NCBI GenBank assembly: GCA_038363925.1
Contig: JAQQWL010000015.1
Span: 2,170,001-2,234,000, forward strand
DNA: 64,000 nucleotides
Source: Apiospora phragmitis
Lineage: Eukaryota; Ascomycota; Sordariomycetes; Amphisphaeriales; Apiosporaceae
Reading direction: 5' to 3'
Shown: positions 12,253 to 24,900 of the stretch, in pieces
Layout of the letters: every line of letters starts with the position of its first letter
How positions within the stretch are numbered: the stretch's first letter is position 1
Translations under genes and position numbers: made by a program
The notes under the pieces: model-generated
What the model was told of the DNA's origin: nothing
Seen by the model: only the letters and a program-made list of their open reading frames with translations
The model's database searches: none

Positions 12253-14600
12253 TACTTTATAAATAAATTAAACATATAAGTAAATTAAACACTTTTTAAA
12301 ACCTAGTATAATTAAGTATAAATTAATTCTATTATAACGTATTTAATATTTTAAGATTAATTAAAATCTTTATCTTTAAATACTTTTATATTATTTTAAC
12401 AGGTACGAGCATTATGCCCGGGCTCTCCGTAAATTCTATAGCGTTATAAGCGCGTTTTAAACGTCTTCGTATAACTACTCCTTTAACGCGATTCGTTTTA
12501 TAACTATTTATTAATATCCTTTTAAAACTATAAGTCTTTTTAAGATTATATATAAAGTGATACTTTATTTTATAGCCGTTTTTTTTTCGTACGGCGGCGC
12601 CGGCTAAGCATTTTATTCGCTTCTCGTAATACGGTTACCTCACCTTTTAATAAAGCGAGCCGGTGTATAACCTACGTTATATTTTTCGTAATTTAATTAA
12701 ATTTAATTAAAATTAATATCGAAAAGTTATTTTAATATCGCGCGATTCGATTTTTAATATATTCGGTATAAAATTAAGTTTTAATTAAATTGTTTAAAGT
12801 TTTTAATTTTTAAGGTATAAATAGGCCGAAAGAGGTCGCTAAAAGTGTCGGCGTATATAGCTTTATATTTAATTATAAAATAATATATTCCGGGTTATAC
12901 AGTATAAGTCCTACTTTTCGAAAACCTCCTTAAATATTTAAAACGATAAAAATCTCTTAGAACGTTTCTAAGAACGTTAATAAAAAGTCCTCCTTTAAAA
13001 TATAAACAAAATACGCTCGTATAAAACCCTCGATTTCTTTTTCGTATAACTTTTTTAACGTATAATAACAGCCGATATTAAAAGGTTAAAACTTATATAA
13101 AATAAAAAAAAGATATAAAGTAGAATAATCGAGTTCTTTTTATAATAAAGCTCGAAAATTATTAAATAATAACTCTTATAACCGTTAAGGACTAATAAGC
13201 GATAAATATTTTTTATACTAGGCTTTATATATTTATTAAAATATCGAATTTAGTCCTCGTTTTTTTCGTTTATAGTTTAGCCGTTTTTAATAATTACAAT
13301 TACTTAATCCTTTAATAATAAGTTATTTTCGTATTAAAAAAGAGGTACATTTTTTTAATAAATATAATATACGAAGGGATAGTGTAACCGTATAATCCGA
13401 CGCCTTAAATAATTATAACTTATTCCCGGTTCTTTTATTAAATTATTCTAAGCTTCTTGTATTAATCGAAAGTTATAATAATTATTTCGAACGAGATTTA
13501 ACCTATAAAAAAGCCGGTGTTATTAAAATTATAAATATCCTCTTAAATCTTATATTTATTAATTATATTTTATATAAAGGTAGATTACGCGCGATACGCG
13601 CCGAGATCTTTATAAAAGACTTTTTAATAATCGATTCTTTAATTAAAACGCGTTCGGAGGTTTAGTTATTATTATTTAAAGTTCGAAGCTTAATTAACGC
13701 CGACGCATCTCGCGTCGCGTTAATAGAGTAATCGATTCGCTATATCTTTTATACCGCTAAATTAAAAAAGAAACGATCGCGAATTTAAATTAATTACATA
13801 TCTTATAATCGCCCTTTTTTTAAATCCGTTAACTTTTAAGATTTCGTAGAGATTTCGCGTTTTATAAAGAGACCGAGCCGTCGGTTACGGTGGGTTATAT
13901 AAAAGACTTTATATATTAAAGCTGCACTATTACGATCGGCGGGTTAGTCCCCCGCGGGGTAGTACTTAAAGCGTAGAATTAAATAGAAATAATCGTTTAG
14001 TTATTTCTAAAGCTTTTATTTTATAACGTAATAATTAATTTAAACGTATTATAATATAATAACTAGATATATTTATTAAATAAGAAACGTCGGTTCGATT
14101 TTTATACTTATCGAATAAGAGCTCTTTTTAATTATTTAAGTAAGATCGCTAGTAAATAAATAAGGCCTTATATAAATTAATTCTCTATATAAAAGCTTTA
14201 AGGATTTTTTATACCGAGCTTAAATAAACTATATAGTTATTAAAAGTTTATCGCCCTAGGTATAATAGTATGTCGTTAAAGAAGGGGTATAGTATTACGA
14301 TCGGCGGGTTAGTCCTCCGCGGGGTAGTACTTAAGTCGTAGAATTAAATAAAAATAACCGTTTAGTTATTTTCGAAACTTTTATTTTATAGCGTAGTAAT
14401 TAGTTTAAACGTATTGTAACATGTAAGCCGGAGACTTAATTTTAAGTTATTTTAAAGCGTTTAAAGAGCTAGAAGTATTTACTTCTCTTTTTAAGTACCG
14501 ACTATATTATGTTATAAAGGAAATTAAGTATAAAGGTTATTTAAATAAAATATAGCGAAAGTAATTAATTTATTTATATATTTAATCTATTTGTGAGGTC
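12253..14600 (-). mobile_element. pogo/Fot1-like transposon, family 1, copy 2, nested in copia and itself interrupted
   Basis: This is the reverse complement of the copy at 5044-6894. For example, GCCCGGGCATAAT at 6726-6738 corresponds to ATTATGCCCGGGC around 12410-12422, and 6300-6340 corresponds to 12820-12860. Mutated terminal repeats lie at about 12253-12297 and 14557-14600. Homology is interrupted at 13923-14421 by a 499-bp insert and resumes immediately after it. Subtracting the insert leaves 1849 bp, against 1851 bp for copy 1. The transposase is inactive. Confidence 0.78.
13923..14421. mobile_element. TRIM-like miniature LTR element (candidate)
   Basis: Two direct repeats of exactly 134 bp (13923-14056 and 14288-14421) flank a 231-bp non-coding interior. 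Both contain CGATCGGCGGGTTAGTC and CCGCGGGGTAGTACTTAA. The repeats begin TGCA/TATA and end TAATA/TAACA, as TG...CA termini would after RIP. A purine-rich tract, AAAGAAGGGG (14278-14287), sits directly before the second repeat, where a polypurine tract belongs. The insert splits the nested pogo copy. No perfect target duplication is visible; AAAGC on the left against TAAGC slightly inside the right flank is the best pair. A tandem duplication is the alternative. Confidence 0.55.
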
Positions 14601-17600
14601 CGTTACTTAAATATTAAGAACTTTATAAAGAATTATTTAAAATAATCACTTAAATTTTTAACGGTAATTTAACGATGAAAAAAGAATATAAACGAATAAA
14701 AAAAAGACTAATTAATATAAAGCTATATTAAAAGCTCGAGTATTAATTATTTTATTAATAACGTTTATAGTGATCTATTACTTATTAAATAATTTAGTTA
14801 TTTTCGATTTAAAGTTCACTTTATATATATTTAACGAAATAACTCGGTTTTTTAAATTATAAGCTAGCTTAAAACGAAAACTATATAATAACTAATACTA
14901 GCGTATTATTAATCCTCGGATACGGAGAAATCGATATCTTAACGACTAGCCTTAAAGGGTAGAGGCCTTTAAAACTCTTTAACGTAATATATTATAACGA
15001 TTTTATATATAACGTAGTATTTTATCGAAAACTACGAGTAAAAAGCTATTTTTAAAACTTTAAACCGCTAAATAATTATTTTAAAAGAAGCGACGATTTT
15101 ATTATATACTATATAATTAATAAAAATAATTTATTCGTTTTAAAACACTTTTTATATAATACCGATCGCGTAATATTTATAATACGCCGTAATTAAATTA
15201 ACTTATATAATAGAAAGTATTTCTTAAAAGTTTTAAAGGAGTTATAATATTTTCGATTTAAATACGCGAATAAAGAAGCTATTAAATATTTTTAAAATAA
15301 AGTGTTTAGTATTTAAGTTATAATACGAAGGTATTCGATTAATAAATATAATAGATACGTTTTTATAAAAATAAAACCTTTAATTAAAAGAATGCCCTAA
15401 ACATTTTTTTTAATATCTTAGATACACGATTGCTATAGATTCTATATATTATAAAACCGAGCTAGACGGCGCGAATCAAACTATGTTTTTAATATGCCGC
15501 GTAAGTTAATTCGTATAATATATATATATATAAATAATAATAAAATATCGGTAATTTAATTAATATTTTATTATATTTTAAATCTTATTATGTTTTAATT
15601 TAATATTAAAATTAAAATATAAAATATAATAACGAGATTTTAGATAACTACCTCTTTACGTTATATTTAAAAAGCGAACGATACTTAATTCTCGATCCTT
15701 TTATACTATATATATAAAAGTAGAATAATAATGCCGAGCGTTTAAGGGATAATATAATTTAAATAACGAGAACGATTAAGATTTATTTTAAATTACTAAA
15801 TTTATTAATTAAAGAGTTTATAAATATAGCGGTATATTTTTTAAATTAAGTATTAAAATATAGATTTAAGTAATAAACGCTATACGGATATTTCTATACC
15901 TATTTTATTAAACAGTCGAATCTTAAAGCTTAAGAAGTGTTAGTTAAGATCGGGTATTTTAGAACCCCTTATTATTTAGTATTCGCTATATTAATAAACG
16001 CGAAAAAGAAGATAAACCGGTTATAAAAACTAAACTTAAAGGTATAAATTAAATATTTAATTAAGTATAACTTAATTAATATATATAAGGTTTAGAATTT
16101 AGTTACGAGTAAGGTTATTTATGTTCGTAACGTTTTATTTAATAAAGACTCCTTTTTTAGCGGTAGTTTTATTAAATTAAAGGATAATTTAAAATTAATA
16201 AATTATATATTAATTAATTAATTCTTTTAAACCTTAACTTTTTTTAATAAAAAACGCCTAAACGAGCTAATTATAATTCTATTTATTTAATAAAAAATAA
16301 AGACTTTTTTAATAATTAATAAATAAACGAACGAGATATCCGGTAGGAAAAGCCGCTTAGTAGGTATAATAAATTTACAGAGGATGTAGAAATAATAAAA
16401 CCTTTTTAAAAAACTGTTAATAAAAAGGATAAGACTAATCACCTTTATATAACCTCGATCTTTATACCGATAATAACCCTTACCCTTTCGCTGTTTTAGA
16501 ATATATTATATTAAGCCGGCAAATTCGTTAATATCTTTACTTTTAACCTTTAATTTAAAATATTAACGCTGTATTATATTATAGACTTTTTTAATCGGTT
16601 CTTATTCTTTGCCGGAACGAGGGTATATTAGGTAAGAGTATTAGCTAATAGTCGGGGTGTATTAAATGGGCGCTTAACCGAGCTAAATTATATTGCTACG
16701 TTTTAACTTTTTTAAGGATGTTTTAGGGACGGTATTAATTAAAGGCATACCTTAGTTAAAAAAAATTATCGAAAAAGAAGGCTATATATTAAAAGGAATT
16801 ACTTACGCCTTTAAAGGGTTATTAAAACTTAAAAGATTACCCCTTAGAAAACTATTTTCGTTAAGTTAATCGTTTTTATTTATAAAGCTAAAAAGAAATA
16901 AGCTCTTAATTAAAACGGATATAATTTAACGTTATAAGGTATTAAATATTAAATTATATATAAGTTCGATAAGTATAAATAATTAGTAAAATATAAAGCT
17001 AGGCTAGTTATTAAAAGCGATTAATAAAGGATTAATATTAACGAGAGTACGTACGTAACTACGTTAACCGGACGGGCTTTTCGAGGTTTAATAGCTACGA
17101 TAGCACGCTTTAATCTTAAGTTTAAAAAAAACTATTTATATAATAATACCTTTTAATTATTAAAAAGTAGGAACCGTTCTACTCTTTTATAAAGCTTTAT
17201 ATAAACTAAAATAATTTCTATATCTTTAGTAAAAAGAACTAGCCTTAACGTTATACTCGATAAGCTTTAATTAAATTCTTTAAAACCCCTGTTATTTTAA
17301 AAAAAAAGTATATTAATTTTTTTTATATTAATAATATAGTTAGTATATATAAAACGACCGAGAAGCGTTTAATTAATAACGTTGTTTTATAACTTTAAGC
17401 GAAGTATAACCTTATTAAAGGAAAGAATTTCTAATGGTTCCTCGAGATCGAAGTAATTTAAAATATAGAGAAAGGGTTAATTTAATTAATTTAATATTCG
17501 TATATAAATAAAATTTATCAACTAATTAATTAAAACTTATAAATAAAGCTTTAAACGTTTATAACGATAATTAAATTAATATTATATACCGGAACGGCGT

Positions 17601-18510
17601 TAATAGCCGAGAAATTATAATATTTTAAACGAATAAGATTTATTTTATACGCTATAGTTATAATATATTTCGATATAACTTTTATAATATTACGCTTAAT
17701 AAGATTTAATTTTAATTTTAAACTAATATATTTAAAAGCGGCTGATCGCGTTTTATACTACTTTTAAGAGATACGCTCCTCTAGGTTTTAGCTCGAGGGT
17801 GGCGATAACTTCGTAGTAGCTAGTAACGCATTATTTACCGATAATATCCTAGATCGAAAGAGCTCTTAAAGCTACGTGATAAAGCTATTCGGAGGCGTGA
17901 TTAAATGGCGAGCTAAAAAGTAAAACACCGTTACTACGTTAATAATAGAGGTAGAGCTGCTCGCCCTACTTTAAGTAATTAAAGAAGCTTTAGTTATATA
18001 GAGATTAACGAAAGAACTAAAGATCCGGTTAAATTAAGGGAAAATTATTCTCTAATATAATAATTAATAAATAATTAAGCTAGTTATAGTTAAAATAGTA
18101 ATTTAAAAGACTAAACTTTATTATATTAATATATATAATTATTAGTTAAAGTAGTGTAAATATTTATAAAGGATATAATCGCTAATAAATTAATTAAGGT
18201 ATTAACGATTAATAAGTATAAAGTATTTTTTAAATAAATTAACCTCGTTAATATTAGCCGGTAGATTTAATAATATTAAAAGAGAGAGATATTAATAAAA
18301 GAATTAATTACATTCGAAAACTTATTAATTAAAAGAGATAATTAAAAGAGATTTACTAGTTTAAAGGATATAAAGTATAAGAAATTAAAGCGATAAGTAT
18401 ACTTATAATAATAGAAAAAGTTAATTAAATAAACCGTATTATATTTATATTAATACTAGCGTTAAGTACGTTAACTTTAAAAGAGTATATAAAATATATT
18501 AAATAAATAA

Positions 18511-18685
18511 ATATACACGCTAAGTTTTATAAAAACATACTTATAAACTAGATAAACCTTACGACTAGACGTTTAAAATAGACGTGGCCGGTATTAAGAA
18601 AAAGGGCAAATCTTTAATCAAGACGGACAGAATAAGAAGGATAATTAATACAACGATTATACCCCTTAATAGACAACATCTGACA
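18511..18685 (+). repeat. 3' LTR of the copia element
   Basis: It aligns to the 5' LTR at a constant offset of 7636 bases and ends CAACATCTGACA, followed by ATTCG. Its 3' half is less RIP-mutated than the 5' LTR, while its first 25 bases diverge, so the start is approximate. Confidence 0.78.
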
Positions 18686-18690
18686 ATTCG

Positions 18691-18800
18691 TAGGCACTGT
18701 CCCGCGGGGTAGTTCCTTATGCTAGGTTTCGTACACGTTTCGAGTCATCGTGAGGCCGTGTCGAAGGTGGGCCTAGCCGCTTAATAAGGCTAGGTTATAA
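18691..18800. other. Low-RIP flank of the copia insertion site
   Basis: About 110 bases of normal composition follow the right target duplication. They pair conceptually with about 10700-10869 on the other side as the former insertion target. They contain a perfect 7-bp inverted repeat, CCTAGCC (18772-18778) and GGCTAGG (18788-18794). A CCCGCGGGG word resembles the core of the TRIM-like repeats. No gene is seen. Confidence 0.4.
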
Positions 18801-18845
18801 TATATAAGTTAAAAACTTATTATTTTAAAAATTTTATTAAATATA

Positions 18846-20656
18846 TAACGTGGTTTATTACGAAGTTAACTATATTACTAAGTCGGCCACTTTTTTTAAT
18901 TTACGTAATTAAACTTTAATACGTAAAATTTTTATAATTATAACATCGATTTAATTAAAAAGATCGTATTATTTTAATAATTTAAACGACGCGAGAAAGT
19001 TCGAATCGAATTAATTAAAAAGCCGTTATAAAAGTATACGATGTCTTTTAAATTATTTTAAGCGATTAACTCTATGATATTAAACCTTAACGCGAAATTT
19101 AATCTTTATAATATAAATTAAATTTAATTAAATAAAAGGTGCTTTATAATTATATATTTAATTTAAATACTTAAGGAATACCTTTTAATATTAATATTAT
19201 AAGAGATATAATTAATTTTTTTTAAGTTGCGCGGCGGCGACCGCGTTAATAAGTATTAAGTTAAACGCTTTATCGATTATAACTTAAACTTTAAATTTAA
19301 ATAAACTATTAATATAATTATTAAAGGGTTTTTTTTAAAAATATAAGTATTATTTCCGGCTAGTTTACGCTAATCGCGAATATTAAAACTAAATACGATA
19401 TTTTAAATAAAAATATTTAAAATTTTAATAAAACCGGCTTTATAATAAATATAATCGAGTAAATATTTATTTTAATACGCGCCGATTATTATAAAAAATT
19501 AAAATCGATTTAACTTAGTAATCGAGAATAATTAATAGCTATTAAATATATTAATTTATAAAGCTAATATATTTCGTTATTTTTAATCGTTTAAAATTAA
19601 TATTACCTCGTAAACTAGTTTCGCGAATACGACCTACTAGGCGATTAAGTAATTAAACCGACTTTTAACGACTAAACTAATAACGAAACGAGCTTAAACT
19701 AAATTCGATATTTCGATAAGTATATTAAAACGCGGACGAAAAGCGTTTATCGCCTCTTAATTTTAAACGATTACGAAAGCTATATTTCGGCCGAATTAAA
19801 AAAATATTAACAAAATAACGGTATTATTACGTTTAATATAACTTCTTACTATTTTTATTTATTTTAGCCCTTAAATATAATACTTTATTCGCTATTAAAA
19901 TATATTTATTTAAAAGAAATCAAGCGATTTATTAAAATATTAATAGATTATATTATAAAGTTAAAGTTTATTTTCATCTCTAAAGTTTATTTTTATTTTT
20001 TAAGCCGCATATTTTATTACTTTTATAAAAAATAATATTAAATTTAAATTTAACGTATCTAGTTTAATATTTTATTATTTTAACGAAATAATTAATAAGT
20101 TAAATATAAGTTTTTAAACGTTTATACTTAACTTATCGCGTTTAAAAACGGCTAGTATTTATAACTCTTAAACGTCGTTTAACTTTTAGTAAATAATTAA
20201 ATATTTTATTTTTATTAAAACTAAGGTTTTTATTTATTATTTTTAAATATTATAAACTAGAAAGCGAAAAGTATATATATAATAATAAATAAAATAACCT
20301 TTATAAAAGGTTAATTTAATACTTTTTAAATGTTAAAAAATTAAAAAATCGCGCGTTTAATTAAAAAGAGCCTCTATTATATAAGAATTTTAAGAGTTAT
20401 AAAACGAGAAGGTAAAAAAAGCCTTTAGCGATTAATAAATACGAAATAAAGGGTTCGTCGAAGCGGAGGGCGACTAATAAAATACGTTATAATATTTACG
20501 GCGAAATAAGTTATAATACGCGAATATATAAAAATGATATAAAATTAATTAATAAATTAAATAAAGAGTAATTTTCATTAATTTATAGAAAAGTAGTAAA
20601 ATATAAAAAAAGTGGCCGACTTAATAATATAGCCGACTTAATAATAAACCACGTTA
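18846..20656 (+). mobile_element. pogo/Fot1-like transposon, family 2, copy 2 (least degraded termini)
   Basis: An 1811-bp element whose ends are inverted repeats of about 50 bp. The left one starts TAACGTGGTTTATTACGAAG and the right one, reversed, TAACGTGGTTTATTATTAAG. Both include AAGTCGGCCACTTTTT. Plus-strand translation near 19700-19900 gives FDKYTKTRTKSVYRLLILN, which leads into YESYISAEL and a degraded PLNI. This corresponds to the pogo/Fot1 catalytic core ahead of the QPLDVGCF-type motif. Stops and lost Asp codons make it inactive. Confidence 0.82.
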
Positions 20657-21900
20657 AATTAAAGTAATAAGTTAATAAACTATAATAATAAATTAAATAA
20701 TTTATATTATTAATTATATATTAGTAAGTAATAATATTTAAAATAATATAAAATAAAAGTAATATTTATAATTAATTAAGTAATTATTTATATTATAAAC
20801 GATATATTTACTTTATTTTTATACGTTTTAATTATAACTTTTATAATGTTTTTATTACTTAATTAATGTATATATAATATATTTTTATAGTTTAAAAATC
20901 ATTATAAGTAATAAAGCTTTTAAGTTATATATTTTATTAAAATAAAAATCAATAAAAGCTTATTATATTATAATAAAATAGAAATTTAAACTTAAAATAA
21001 ATATTACGCGACGCTTTATTTATAATATAATTAAAATTAAGCTTTAAAAAGCTATTAGAAAATATTTCTTGTTATAAATTATAACGTTATCTTATAATTC
21101 TTTAATAAAAATTCTTATATTTTATAAGTAACTTTTTATACTTAACTTTATATACTTATTATTATAACGTATTATATTAAAAAACTAGTAAAGTTTTATT
21201 AAAGTAAATTATTTTATTAATATTATAAGAATCTTAATTAAATTAAAATTAAGTAAATAAAGTAATAAATAATATAACTTATTATAGTATAAAAGTAACT
21301 TTTTAAAGAATATATAAATAAAGAATTTAATATCCTTATATAAAAAATATTATTTAATTTATTTAAACTTAATACGTTTATTATATTTAAATTTTATTAT
21401 ATATATTAAATAATATAAAAAAAGTTAAAGAATTATATAAATAAAAGTTTTATAAATTAACGTTATATTTTTATATTATATAATATATAATTCTATTAAT
21501 TTAATTAATTAATTATATAATATTTTAAAATTAGTTAATATTATTTAAAAACGCTTTTATAAAATTAAAATATTAATTATAATTAATATTATTATTAAAA
21601 AAAACTAAATATATTATAATTAAATTTATATAATAATTCTTTTTTAAAATTATAATTACTTTTAAAAAAAACTTATTAAATAAAAAAAATATATTTATAT
21701 TTAATATATATAATAAATTAACTTAATTATTTAATACATATAATTATATAATATTTAATAATTAATATATATATATTAAAATTAAAATACTTTATTTTAT
21801 TAATTTATAACTATTTTAATTATTTTATAATAGCGAGTATTATTTATATAATTACGCGATATTTATATAATAGCTTAATTTAAAGTAATACGTGCCTTTA
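20657..21900. other. AT-rich remainder of the RIP island
   Basis: Extremely AT-rich, with many short near-repeats of TTATA/TTAATTA type but no terminal repeats or translatable motif that I can align to the elements to the left. It may be an older repeat destroyed by RIP. Confidence 0.4.
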
Positions 21901-24900
21901 ACGACTTAAAGTGTTATGCTTGCCATATAAAGTACCTGTCAGCGCTAAGTCTAATGTGGATACGACGTTAACAGATAGTTTTGATGTTGAAAAGCGGAAA
22001 CCGATTTCGAATTCGACTGTACGCGCGCTGTGACGCAGCACAGTGCTGCTTCCCGACCCAAGGTTAGTTTTGCGACTGTCACCGTCACGTAGCGCATGAC
22101 GTCAGGCACAACTGAAGGGGGAAGGAGGAATCCAATGGCCCTGTCGAGATAGTTCGTCGATGCCGTTTGAGTTCTGACATACCTCGTTACCTTTCTCATC
22201 AACTGCTCTACCTGAACAGTGGGCAAGGTTGGGGGTCTGGACTCCCTGGAACTTGAGAAATGGATCGCTTCACGGATTGATACCCGGTCATCCTACCCGC
22301 AAGGGGAAGGAAGCGTAACGGTCTTCTCCAAAGAAGATGCCCCTAAAGTGATGCAAAGATCCGCGTCCGTTTTAGATTGCAACGGGATGCGCCATGACGT
22401 TGAAAATTATTGGGGTAATAGCGCCAGATCGCGATGAGCGTACCCCGTACTCTGTCATGTAAAGCATTCGCGTCTGACCGTGTCAGGACTCACGACGAGT
22501 CTGTCTGCGTATCGAGATGGGCTTCTAATTCCTCTCGGGTCACTGGGCCGCTAGAGCTTCTGCTAGAACAGGCCCAGCAAAGCAAAAACACATTTTCGGG
22601 AATACCCATAATTTCAAATATCATGGTGGATCAAGAGCCAAAGAACCGATCGGATCGAGAATGTCATGGTTCTCCGGGACTGTAAAGGGGTCTGGCCTAG
22701 GCTCTATGCTCTCGGCACCCGGTTCAGTGGACAACTGAAGAACACTGATTGCCCGGGCTACGTAGAAACACCGGGGATAACAGCCCGAGTCTGATGATTC
22801 ACCGTGGGAGGTTGGCTAACGCACGCACCGAAAACTGTTTCGTTACAGCACTGTTCATGCCTGCATACACCCGGCATATCGATAGCATCGAAAGTGTCGA
22901 ATGCATCAAATGCATCGAAAGCATCGAAGTGCCACGTCGTCATCCTCAGCTGAGTTTGTCTTTTGTTTTTCGTTTTTCGATGGAGATGAAGATAGAGATG
23001 GAGATAAGTTGATGTCAGTCTTGTACGACCGCAGGTACTCCGTCCAGAAGCTTGTCTCCAGAGGCTGCAACATTTTCAAACCCCCTTGTCCGGCCGCTGT
23101 GGTGGCCGGTGATATCAGATAGGGGATGAAATCATTTCCGCTGGGGCTTGGAGCTGAGGGTGTGAGGTCTGATGCGGCTGCTTTCGTCATCACGTGCGAG
23201 TGATTGGGAGCTTCGGCGGAAGTGGAGGTTCTATACTATCGTCAGCGGCAACATTATGACGGAGAACGGGCCCAGTTAATCAGACTGTAATGCATCCTTC
23301 CCGCCGGCTCTGGCGTCAATTCGCCAGGATTAGATTAGATTAAGCATTGGAAATAGGCAGAGCCGCCAGAAAAAAGCCGATCTTCAATGCTGTCACCATC
23401 TCGCCCGGGGAAAGCGTGTGTATGCCTGTGCAGCTGGCAGTGTCAGATTAGGCGTTGTGGTGTGCTTTGGCAGGGCTGACTGCGAGCAATGACGGCTGAC
23501 ATCATTGGGGAGGGGGTCGCATTATCGATCTCATGCTGCCTTCGGATGCGCAACGACGCACCCAGAAGGAGGTTGCCCCCCCCGGCCTCCCAACCCCCCC
23601 CTCCCTCCTACAGGCTTGGCGAGTTCCCCTTGTCTCTCTCAATAGCGTCCAGTGACCAGTGACTTTCAAACTGATGCTGGACCCTTATTCTGCGGCTGCA
23701 CAATGCCTGCAAACAAACAAAAATACAGTCAGCTTCGGACGTCACCGGCAGAAGGCCACCAACACTGAACGGAGAAAATGTGACGTTTTCGTCGTAAGCG
23801 GAAAAAGGAGTCTGCATACCACATACCTCAAACGACGGTCACCAGTTGAAACTGACAGCTGACTAACCAGATAAGAGTCGCGGAACTTGATTGGCGTGCT
23901 GGTGGTATCCGACGAGGCTAGGATCGGTCGTGTCGTCGCGACAGGAAGCGAAGACCCTGGAATCTTCGGTGTAGACGTGCTGGTCGGTTGTTGAGAATGG
24001 CTTTTACGAGTCAGGGTAGAAGCCAGGGGAGGTAGGACAGCAGCGACAAAGGGAATTGTCGAGAGTCAGGGGTGCAAATGTGGCCATGGGGGATGGCAAA
24101 TTGACCGGAATCCCATTTCTGCCCGGGCCAAGAAACTTCTTGATTTCGAAACAAGAACGGCGCCATGGCGCCGGCGCACATGCCCCCATCGTGAGGTTCT
24201 GGCCCCATCCATCGTCGGTCGAGGGATTTTTTTCTCTCTCCTTCTGAACCCTGAATGGGGCCCTTCAGAGGACCCTTCAGAAGGACCCCTAGAAACCCCC
24301 CCTGCCTCGATGTGGACTAAAATCTTCAGGCGCGTGTATCGAGCCAACCATGTGGCATTGGAATCTAGGGGTGGCTCAACTAGCTTGAGCTCTGTGCAGT
24401 AGCTTGAGGAGAAACTGGAATTTGCATTAATTGTCAGGGTACCTTTCAGATACAACAATATGCCCAAGTTTCATCTATTTACGGAGTACGGGATTGCCTT
24501 CTGATTTGCCCCGACCACCGACATCCATTCATATTGATAGGTACTGCGATGTTTCCGTACTGTATTGACGGTATGATGGACATATTGAAAGCCAAGTAGC
24601 GGTACGTTATTGTAATCTGTTCAGTGCAGATCTAGCGTTTTAGTGCAGATGGGGAGGGTTTCCGACGCGACCTTTGTGGAAAACCAAGCACGAGGTGGGA
24701 ATTTGATGTAGTTACCACTGTGAAGGTCTTACATTACGGAAGCACATTGGCACACCAACGGGAGAGGAGTGATGTCGTTGATCCCTTCCCCTTGAGGTGT
24801 CGCGATGGGCCCGACACCATTGCTTCGTTGTCGCGGGGAATTTTCAAATGCAGATTTGAAGGCGTTGATTGCGAAATGCGGTTATGTAGTCCGATAAGCT

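Larger units (their letters stand above)
10875..18685 (+). mobile_element. Ty1/copia LTR retrotransposon, structurally complete, RIP-inactivated, with nested insertions
   Basis: Two about 175-bp LTRs (10875-11049 and about 18511-18685) are flanked on both outer sides by the identical 5-bp duplication ATTCG (10870-10874 and 18686-18690). The 3' LTR ends CAACATCTGACA. Between them the plus strand still shows copia landmarks through RIP damage. A pre-RT segment VIYVRNVLFNKDSFFSG lies near 16120. RT motifs follow, such as YKARLVI and ESTYVTTLTGRAFRGL (about 16990-17090). A mutated YVDD box reads FFYINNIV (about 17317-17345). RNase H reads GGDNFVVASNALFTDN, then KLFGGVIKWRAKK and EVELLALL (17808-17985). 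The gag-PR-INT-RT-RH order is that of Ty1/copia. A 2348-bp insertion interrupts it; without this the element is 5463 bp, a normal copia length. Confidence 0.88.
4901..21900. other. RIP-mutated, AT-rich transposon island
   Basis: Seventeen kilobases with hardly any open reading frames and extreme AT content. CpG dinucleotides persist (for example the CG-rich run at 5425-5450) while CpA and TpG are almost absent. This is the product expected when repeat-induced point mutation converts CpA to TpA. The individual elements that can be resolved are listed separately. The stretch 4901-5043 before the first element shows nothing else. The edges are sharp: normal composition returns at about 21900. 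Confidence 0.9.

Noticed and set aside
4901..21900. Centromere or mitochondrial insertion as the source of AT richness
   Set aside because: Recognisable RIP-mutated transposons with TIRs, LTRs and target duplications account for most of the island, and CpG retention fits RIP. A centromeric role cannot be excluded but has no specific support.
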